Below, one piece after another: positions 50,138 to 55,479 of a stretch of 55,479 nt of DNA. Position 1 is the stretch's first letter, and every line of letters begins with the position of its first letter. Both the position numbers and the translations under genes were made by a program. Below the pieces are notes generated by a model. That model saw nothing but the letters and a program-made list of their open reading frames with translations, was not told the DNA's origin and did not search any database. Source of the stretch: Aureibacillus halotolerans (lineage in GTDB: Bacteria; Bacillota; Bacilli; Bacillales; DSM-28697); assembly GCF_004363045.1 (NCBI RefSeq), contig NZ_SNYJ01000025.1:1-55479 (forward strand), written 5' to 3'.

Positions 50138-50482
50138 TTATTTTTTATTCAGGATGGACAAACAAAACAGGCATCCGCCTTCCTTTCGAACACTCCCATA
50201 ATGAAGGTTACAGATATGAAAGCCTTCCTGGTAAAGGCGGGCAAGGTTATCATACCCCTCACCAATATCCCAATTCCGAGTTTTTTTCTTTTCTTGTGCT
50301 GTTTTTGCGGCATCAAGTGTCGTATCAAGCCTCTGACGCAGATGATCGTTCTCCATCGTTAGATGTTGGTTTTCTTCAATTAGAGCGGCAATGTGCTGCT
50401 TTAAGTCACCTAATTGCATATAGAGTTGACCGATTTGTTCTTCCATATGGCTTACCCGGTCAAATACTTCTTTCTTCTCCAA
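50138..50482 (-). CDS. yabA: replication initiation control protein YabA
   Basis: Links DnaA and the sliding clamp DnaN to limit initiation. About 114 aa from TTG 50482 (EKKEVFDRV), with GAGGTGG 5 nt upstream; a GTG three codons earlier overlaps the site. N-terminal coiled coil (residues 5-60, [20 protein letters not shown]) for oligomerisation and C-terminal zinc domain [20 protein letters not shown]. It follows ricT by 13 nt. Confidence 0.95.
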   Translation of the reverse strand: MEKKEVFDRVSHMEEQIGQLYMQLGDLKQHIAALIEENQHLTMENDHLRQRLDTTLDAAKTAQEKKKTRNWDIGEGYDNLARLYQEGFHICNLHYGSVRKEGGCLFCLSILNKK

Positions 50483-50495
50483 CAGTCCCACCTCA

Positions 50496-51326
50496 TCATC
50501 TGTCAGCAGCTTCGTTAGTCACCGCCCCGTCTTCTACAAGCTCCTCCAGAGAATATTCAATCGTTTTCTCTTCCTCTTTAAGCTCTATCTGAACGAGGCG
50601 TTCCAACATGTTGAGCCCTGTCACTTTTCCTTTACCAAGCTTCGTGTGCAAGGTTTGTCCTACATCTGGAAGCTCTCGCTTGGCTTGTTCGTATTCATCA
50701 TTCTCATATTTTAAGCAACACATTAGCCGACCGCAAAGACCCGATATCTTCGTCGGATTTAAGGATAAGTTTTGGTCCTTTGCCATTTTGATAGACACTG
50801 GCTCAAAGTCACCGAGAAATGTCGAACAGCACAGCATTCGTCCACACGGACCAATACCTCCAAGCATCTTTGCTTCATCTCTTACACCAATCTGACGCAA
50901 TTCTATTCGCGTGCGAAAGACAGACGCGAGATCCTTAACAAGGCCACGAAAATCAACACGCCCATCTGCAGTGAAATAAAAAATGACTTTATTGCGATCA
51001 AATGTATATTCTACATCAACAAGCTTCATATCCAGTTGATGTTCTTGAATTTTTTCTACGCCAACAGCATACGCTTCTCTGGCAGCCTCTTCATTTTTAC
51101 GAACAGCTTCTGAATCCTGGGTGGTGGCCATACGCATAACCTTTTTAAGAGGTAGAACGATGTCATGTTCGCCCACAACTTTTCCAGTGATATCAACGCG
51201 TCCATATTCAATCCCGCGGACCGTTTCCACAATGACAAATTGACCGGTCTCTAACGGAATATCCGTCGGATCGAAATAATACACTTTTCCGGCCTTTTTA
51301 AAACGAATCCCTACCACTTCATACAA
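50496..51326 (-). CDS. ricT: RicT (YaaT), Y-complex protein for RNA processing and sporulation
   Basis: PSP1-family protein; with RicA and RicF it stimulates RNase Y-dependent mRNA processing and promotes Spo0A phosphorelay. About 276 aa from TTG 51326 ([13 protein letters not shown]), with AGGAGGG 8 nt upstream. Conserved Cys-rich core: [20 protein letters not shown] and [16 protein letters not shown], which can bind Fe-S clusters. holB ends 4 nt before it. Confidence 0.96.
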   Translation of the reverse strand: MYEVVGIRFKKAGKVYYFDPTDIPLETGQFVIVETVRGIEYGRVDITGKVVGEHDIVLPLKKVMRMATTQDSEAVRKNEEAAREAYAVGVEKIQEHQLDMKLVDVEYTFDRNKVIFYFTADGRVDFRGLVKDLASVFRTRIELRQIGVRDEAKMLGGIGPCGRMLCCSTFLGDFEPVSIKMAKDQNLSLNPTKISGLCGRLMCCLKYENDEYEQAKRELPDVGQTLHTKLGKGKVTGLNMLERLVQIELKEEEKTIEYSLEELVEDGAVTNEAADR

Positions 51327-51330
51327 ACCG

Positions 51331-52320
51331 TTATCCCTCCTGCAACCGAAATACCAACTGCTCAACTAACAATTGCATATTGGCGTTGGCTTCTAAATGT
51401 CTTTTCGTCTCGAGAATAACAGCGACATGCGCAGCCGTTTTAGCTTTAGACTGTCGGAGACTTTGGCGCTCTAAGCACTCCTGCTGGTCTGGGAAAAAAA
51501 GCCTGTTTGTTTGACCTGAATGTACCATCAAAAGATCTCTATACCATAACAAAAGGATATCAAAAAGCAAAGAAGGGTTTTCCATATCCTTTGCTAAAGG
51601 AACCCAGTCCTCCTGGACAATAGCCAATGCCTCACCAGAATGATCGGCAATCGCCTTTTCTAATTGTATCACTACATTTCGAGCGGTTGCAAACCACTCT
51701 TCCTCTGTCATCCGAAGGGCAGCTTGTACATCCTGTGTTAATGCGGAAGCCAAGTGGGCTTTCAAGGCGCCAGCACCTGCCTCAACAAGCTCTGCGGTTA
51801 ATGCATCCATTGAGACCGGTTGGAAGGAAATGCACTGACACCTCGAAATAATTGTATCAAGCAACCGAGACGGTCTATCTGTCAAAAGCACAGCGATTGT
51901 CTGTTGACCAGGCTCTTCAAGAAATTTTAACAGACTGTTGGCGGCTTGCACCGTCAGGAGATGGGCCTGCCGGATCATATAAAACTTGTATCCTGCCTCC
52001 ATGCTCGTATACGTAAATTCCTTTTGTAACGCGCGAATTTGGTCAATTTTTATAGACGCTCCATCAGGTGAAAGCACATGGAGGTCCGGGTGGTTACCCG
52101 AGCGAACTCTTTTACAGTCCGGGCAAGATCCACATGGCTCAACACCGGTTTTATGATGACAAAATAAGCTCATCGCAAAAACCATGGCTGTATCTTCTTT
52201 CTTAGCCCCCTGAGGCCCTTGAAAGACATACGCATGCGAGAGCCGGCTTCGTCGCATGCTGCTTGTCAGTAACTGGGAAGCCTTTGGCTGTGTTTTTGAT
52301 ACGTCCTTCCATGACATCAT
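51331..52320 (-). CDS. holB: DNA polymerase III delta' subunit
   Basis: Clamp-loader subunit. 329 aa. The Walker A position reads FQGPQGAKKEDTA, lacking the GKT lysine signature, as expected for the non-ATPase delta' subunit; a zinc site CGSCPDCKR follows, and LLKFLEEP is a conserved core motif. Start ATG 52320 or the next codon. In B. subtilis yaaR lies between darA and holB; here there is only 21 bp. Confidence 0.94.
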   Translation of the reverse strand: MMSWKDVSKTQPKASQLLTSSMRRSRLSHAYVFQGPQGAKKEDTAMVFAMSLFCHHKTGVEPCGSCPDCKRVRSGNHPDLHVLSPDGASIKIDQIRALQKEFTYTSMEAGYKFYMIRQAHLLTVQAANSLLKFLEEPGQQTIAVLLTDRPSRLLDTIISRCQCISFQPVSMDALTAELVEAGAGALKAHLASALTQDVQAALRMTEEEWFATARNVVIQLEKAIADHSGEALAIVQEDWVPLAKDMENPSLLFDILLLWYRDLLMVHSGQTNRLFFPDQQECLERQSLRQSKAKTAAHVAVILETKRHLEANANMQLLVEQLVFRLQEG

Positions 52321-52341
52321 TGCAACTCATCCTATAGCTTT

Positions 52342-52683
<342 letters not shown>

Positions 52684-53319
52684 TTATCGGATTGAATGGT
52701 AATACGTAAGAAAATCCGTTTTAACGTTCGTATGGATTTCATCGATAGACTTCGTCGCATCCACTTTTAAGACGCGACTGGCATCCTTTTCAGCAATACG
52801 CTGAAAAGCCTCATACACACGCTGATGGTAGGCAAGGTCCCTTGCCTCAATTCGGTCAAGATGAATGCCGGCGCGGGCATTTAAACGACCACGACCTTCT
52901 TCTGCTGAAACCATCATCATATAAGTACGATCTGGCACCAGCTGGCGAGTCGCAAAACGATTGATTGATAAAATCGCGTCTAGGTCACCTGGCAGTCCCG
53001 ATCCTTGATAAGCGACCGACGCATCAACAAAACGATCACACAACACTACTTTTCCTTCATTTAGCGCGGGCATAATGACTTCATGGACATGCTGTGCTCT
53101 TGAAGCAGCATACAGTAAAATTTCCGTTTCCATTTTCATCTCGCCATACGCTGGATCCAGTAAAATGCCACGAACAGCATCGCCAATCGCCGTGCCTCCC
53201 GGCTCACGAGTAACAATGCTTTCTATGCCCATCTCTGCTAACAATGTATGCAAAAGCTGTAACTGCGTGCTTTTTCCTGAGCCATCTGGTCCTTCAAATG
53301 TGAGAAAAAACCCTTTCAT
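52684..53319 (-). CDS. tmk: thymidylate kinase
   Basis: Phosphorylates dTMP to dTDP. 211 aa. P-loop EGPDGSGKSTQ, DRX-type motif VLCDRFVDASVAYQG, and the TREPGG segment near residue 37. GAGGAG lies before the ATG. It is between yaaO and darA, as in B. subtilis. Confidence 0.97.
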   Translation of the reverse strand: MKGFFLTFEGPDGSGKSTQLQLLHTLLAEMGIESIVTREPGGTAIGDAVRGILLDPAYGEMKMETEILLYAASRAQHVHEVIMPALNEGKVVLCDRFVDASVAYQGSGLPGDLDAILSINRFATRQLVPDRTYMMMVSAEEGRGRLNARAGIHLDRIEARDLAYHQRVYEAFQRIAEKDASRVLKVDATKSIDEIHTNVKTDFLTYYHSIR

Positions 53320-53370
53320 AAAAAACGCTCCTCTATCAACATCACCTGACCCGAACGAGCAAGGCTTATC

Positions 53371-54828
53371 TTAATCTTTCGTAAAAACGAGTAGTCCTAC
53401 GTCTTTCACATCGTGATTTCCTTGGAAGTGAGCGTGTAGATCAATCAGCTGCTGTAGCTTTTCTAAATGTGCTGTCGTTATCCTCTCACCTCGAGCAATC
53501 AGAGGGATGCCTGGCGGATAAGGAACAACGCTCTCCGCAGCAATCCACCCTTCTGCAGCAGTAACAGGCACACTGGTTTCTTTATATGCTCTTAAAGCGT
53601 GATAGCTCATTGAAAAAGCGCTCACGTTAGGGATGGGAACCTGGAGGGACTTATTACCTCCAGACAGCCTTTGCAGCCCTCGTACACTGTTCACAGCCCG
53701 TTGAATGGCTCCCCTCCAGTCGGTCTGTTCCATTGGCGTGATTGGCGCGAGACCAAAGATAAATAGTACATCCTCATCATCGACCAGCTCCGGGAATATT
53801 CCTTCCTTTTCCAAAGCAGATTGAAAGCTTGTCCCCGGCACGCCTTCAACAGACAATAATAACTTCAGTGGATCCATTATAATTCGTTCATCAGGACATC
53901 CAAGTGTAAGTCCTGGAATAGTGCTGAGCTCTCTTTTAAAGCGCGTTACACTTTTACAGATGCGATCAACGTCGTGAGCTGATAACGTCGCTAGAAAATG
54001 TCTTGCTGCGTCAAGAGAGGCCATAATTAAATAGGATGGACTGGAGGTTTGCACCTTTCGAAGGAATCTCCCCATATGTCCTCTAGAGATATGACTTCTT
54101 TCGTGAACGTGTAGATAGGCGCCCATCGTCAGCGACGGCAGCATTTTATGTGTAGATTGCACAACCACATCCGCACCATACGCAAGGGCTGACGTTGGAA
54201 ATGGAGCGCCGAGTGCAAAGTGAACGCCATGCGCTTCATCGACAAGCACCGTTAATGACCTCGCCTTCGCCTGTTGGATTAATTCATCCATAGCGGCGGA
54301 CACCATTCCATAATAATTCGGCGTTGTGAGAATGAGCGTTTTCGCCTGCGGATACGCATTTGTTGCTTCGAGAAGCGTCTCAACAGCAATCCCCACCGGT
54401 TTTCCAGTAGACTTATCCATTGTAGGGGCAAGCAGCACAGGACGAGCACCAGCAAGCTCAAGCGCATGAAAAATGGATTGATGTGCATTTCGTTGCACCA
54501 ACACCACGTCATCCGTTTGACAAGTTGCTAGAATCATTGCGAGATTCCCAGACGTACTTCCTCCAACCAAAAAGTAACTTTCCAAACTATGATAATACGA
54601 AGAGAGCAGCTGTTGCGACTTCAAAATCGGTCCACTTGGAGCATGAAGGTCGTCCAGTCCTGTAATTTCTGTTGCATCATATGCCAGTAACGCTTCCCAT
54701 TCAATACTCAACGAGCCACGCACAACACCTTGCTTATGCCCCGGCACATGAAAACTGATGGCCCCGGATGCGCTATGCCGTTGCAAAACATCAACGAGAG
54801 GTTGTTGATTCTGGTCCATCGTATACAC
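53371..54828 (-). CDS. yaaO: Orn/Lys/Arg decarboxylase-family PLP enzyme YaaO
   Basis: Aminoacid decarboxylase family, substrate not proven. About 485 aa from GTG 54828 (AAAGGA 9 nt upstream); an ATG three codons later and longer starts are possible. PLP features: HVPGHKQG near the N-terminus, VGGSTSGNLAMILA, VDEAHGVHFALG and the Schiff-base lysine in QSTHKMLPSL. C-terminal decarboxylase domain with PYPPGIPLIARGE. Much shorter than the inducible ~700-aa enzymes, so constitutive-type. Confidence 0.92.
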   Translation of the reverse strand: MYTMDQNQQPLVDVLQRHSASGAISFHVPGHKQGVVRGSLSIEWEALLAYDATEITGLDDLHAPSGPILKSQQLLSSYYHSLESYFLVGGSTSGNLAMILATCQTDDVVLVQRNAHQSIFHALELAGARPVLLAPTMDKSTGKPVGIAVETLLEATNAYPQAKTLILTTPNYYGMVSAAMDELIQQAKARSLTVLVDEAHGVHFALGAPFPTSALAYGADVVVQSTHKMLPSLTMGAYLHVHERSHISRGHMGRFLRKVQTSSPSYLIMASLDAARHFLATLSAHDVDRICKSVTRFKRELSTIPGLTLGCPDERIIMDPLKLLLSVEGVPGTSFQSALEKEGIFPELVDDEDVLFIFGLAPITPMEQTDWRGAIQRAVNSVRGLQRLSGGNKSLQVPIPNVSAFSMSYHALRAYKETSVPVTAAEGWIAAESVVPYPPGIPLIARGERITTAHLEKLQQLIDLHAHFQGNHDVKDVGLLVFTKD

Positions 54829-54843
54829 GCTTTCTTTTCCTTT

Positions 54844-54852
54844 TATTATACC
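54844..54852 (-). promoter_or_regulatory. yaaO promoter, extended -10
   Basis: TGGTATAAT on the minus strand, about 15 bp before the yaaO start codon. No good -35 is seen; the inverted repeat 54862-54899 occupies that position. Confidence 0.5.
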
Positions 54853-54861
54853 AGTCGACAC

Positions 54862-54899
54862 AGCATTTGCCCACGCTGGTTATGCGTTTGGCAAATGCT
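54862..54899. promoter_or_regulatory. 10-bp inverted repeat upstream of yaaO
   Basis: AGCATTTGCC (54862-54871) and GGCAAATGCT (54890-54899), perfect arms with an 18-nt spacer, covering the -35 position of the yaaO promoter. Operator-like. Confidence 0.55.
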
Positions 54900-54964
54900 G
54901 CGACAGGAATGAATAGAATACATACAAAGAGTTTCATAAACAGGATGACGAATGGAAATAAACG

Positions 54965-55000
54965 AAAAAAAAGCCAAGGCGATCCTGCCACCTTGGCTTT
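54965..55000 (-). terminator. gin terminator
   Basis: AAAGCCAAGG pairs perfectly with CCTTGGCTTT around an 11-nt loop, then TTTTT on the minus strand, directly after the gin stop. Confidence 0.9.
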
Positions 55001-55002
55001 TA

Positions 55003-55197
55003 CTACAATGATGTGGATAACGTGGAATGAGCCAAACCCTTTAACTTTTTAACAATGGTTTTGTATTCTTCATCCTCAGGTTGTGTTTGCAAAATGACTT
55101 GCTCGCAATCATAACAAATATATCTATTGTACAAATAAATGCCGCGGTCCTTTGTTTGCTCGCAAATGACACAACTCTTATCCTTTGAATGTTCCAT
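55003..55197 (-). CDS. csfB: anti-sigma-G factor Gin (CsfB)
   Basis: Blocks premature sigma-G activity during sporulation. 64 aa. Zinc-type Cys pairs CVICEQTKDRG and YICYDCEQVI. GGAGGTGA lies 6 nt before the ATG. A sigma-F-like promoter is directly upstream. First gene after the rRNA operon, as in B. subtilis. Confidence 0.93.
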   Translation of the reverse strand: MEHSKDKSCVICEQTKDRGIYLYNRYICYDCEQVILQTQPEDEEYKTIVKKLKGLAHSTLSTSL

Positions 55198-55217
55198 TGG
55201 GTTTCACCTCCATTGAC

Positions 55218-55246
55218 AGCTTTCCCAAAATAGTCAAAGGATATAC
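55218..55246 (-). promoter_or_regulatory. sigma-F-like promoter of gin
   Basis: -35 GTATA (55242-55246), 15-bp spacer, -10 GGGAAAGCT (55218-55226), close to the sigma-F pattern and fitting known forespore expression of csfB. Confidence 0.6.
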
Positions 55247-55322
55247 ACATCCTTGATTTTTCGAAAAGCCCTGTATTTTCATACTATGTCAAGGAAAGGT
55301 TTGTAGTGTTTGGCCCAAATAC

Positions 55323-55355
55323 AAAAAAACTGTATCAGAAAATCCGAAACAGTTT
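55323..55355 (-). terminator. rRNA operon terminator
   Basis: AAACTGT pairs with ACAGTTT, with inner TCGGA/TCTGA pairing, followed by TTTTTTT on the minus strand, about 75 bp after the 23S 3' end. Confidence 0.85.
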
Positions 55356-55432
55356 TCACTTCATATGTATGAAAAAATAATGATTCCTTCAAAACTAGAT
55401 ACCGACACACACGGTTGAAACAAAAATCAATT

Positions 55433-55479
55433 GAAGAGAAGGCCTCGATCGATTAGTATCCGTCAGCTCCACGTGTCGC
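55433..55479 (-). rRNA. 23S rRNA, 3' end only
   Basis: On the minus strand reads CACGTGGAGCTGACGGATAC then TAATCGATCGAGG, the highly conserved 3' terminus of 23S rRNA. The gene continues off the right edge; the exact mature end is estimated. The spacer that follows (TATCTAGTTTTGAAGGAATC) is the usual 23S-5S spacer type, but no 5S gene follows. Confidence 0.9.

Overview
The window is a conserved chromosomal block of a spore-forming Bacillaceae bacterium. Gene order matches the Bacillus subtilis interval between the rRNA operon upstream of csfB and the one downstream of lysS, from memory. Almost every gene is on the minus strand, so the block is transcribed from right to left. Protein sequences resemble but are not identical to B. 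subtilis, and two long dispersed-repeat regions suggest an alkaliphile-type relative (Alkalihalobacillus or Shouchella-like). That genus guess is inference. No plasmid, phage, CRISPR array or transposase is visible.

Right to left, in transcription order: the 3' end of a 23S rRNA followed by a terminator with no 5S gene in between; gin, yaaO, tmk, darA, holB, ricT, yabA (sporulation control, dTMP synthesis, replication clamp loading, replication-initiation control); trmN6, yazA, rsmI (tRNA and 16S rRNA methylation); abrB, one of only two plus-strand genes, divergent from metG; tatD, yabE, rnmV, rsmA (5S and 16S rRNA maturation); yabG, veg, sspF, ispE, purR-ridA, spoVG. A plus-strand polysaccharide deacetylase gene sits between spoVG and glmU as an addition to the usual order. 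Then come glmU, prs, ctc, pth, fin, mfd, spoVT, yabM, mazG, rqcP, yabP, yabQ, divIC, yabR, tRNA-Met, tRNA-Glu, spoIIE, yabS, yabT, tilS, hprT, ftsH, coaX, hslO, cysK, the pab/fol cluster (pabB-pabA-pabC-folP-folB-folK-yazB), dusB and lysS. The left edge is the tandem promoter and leader of a second rRNA operon whose 16S gene lies outside the window.

The block mixes housekeeping functions (folate, translation, nucleotide and cell-wall precursors) with sporulation regulators: AbrB and SpoVG at onset, SpoIIE for sigma-F activation, Fin and Gin for sigma-factor switching, SpoVT, YabP/YabQ, YabG and SspF later. Regulatory DNA is readable in many places: Spo0A boxes at abrB and spoIIE, a sigma-H promoter at spoVG, a sigma-B-like promoter at ctc, sigma-F/G-like promoters at gin, sspF and fin, a PurR box at purR, and a TRAP site over the pabA ribosome binding site.

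Least explained parts: the missing 5S gene, a degenerate dispersed repeat family (20.1-21.0 kb and 36.3-36.7 kb), a 154-bp imperfect palindrome that includes the rsmA stop codon, a hairpin that would hide the yabP ribosome binding site, and a long terminator-like hairpin just in front of trmN6. I did not find a clearly new multi-gene system.
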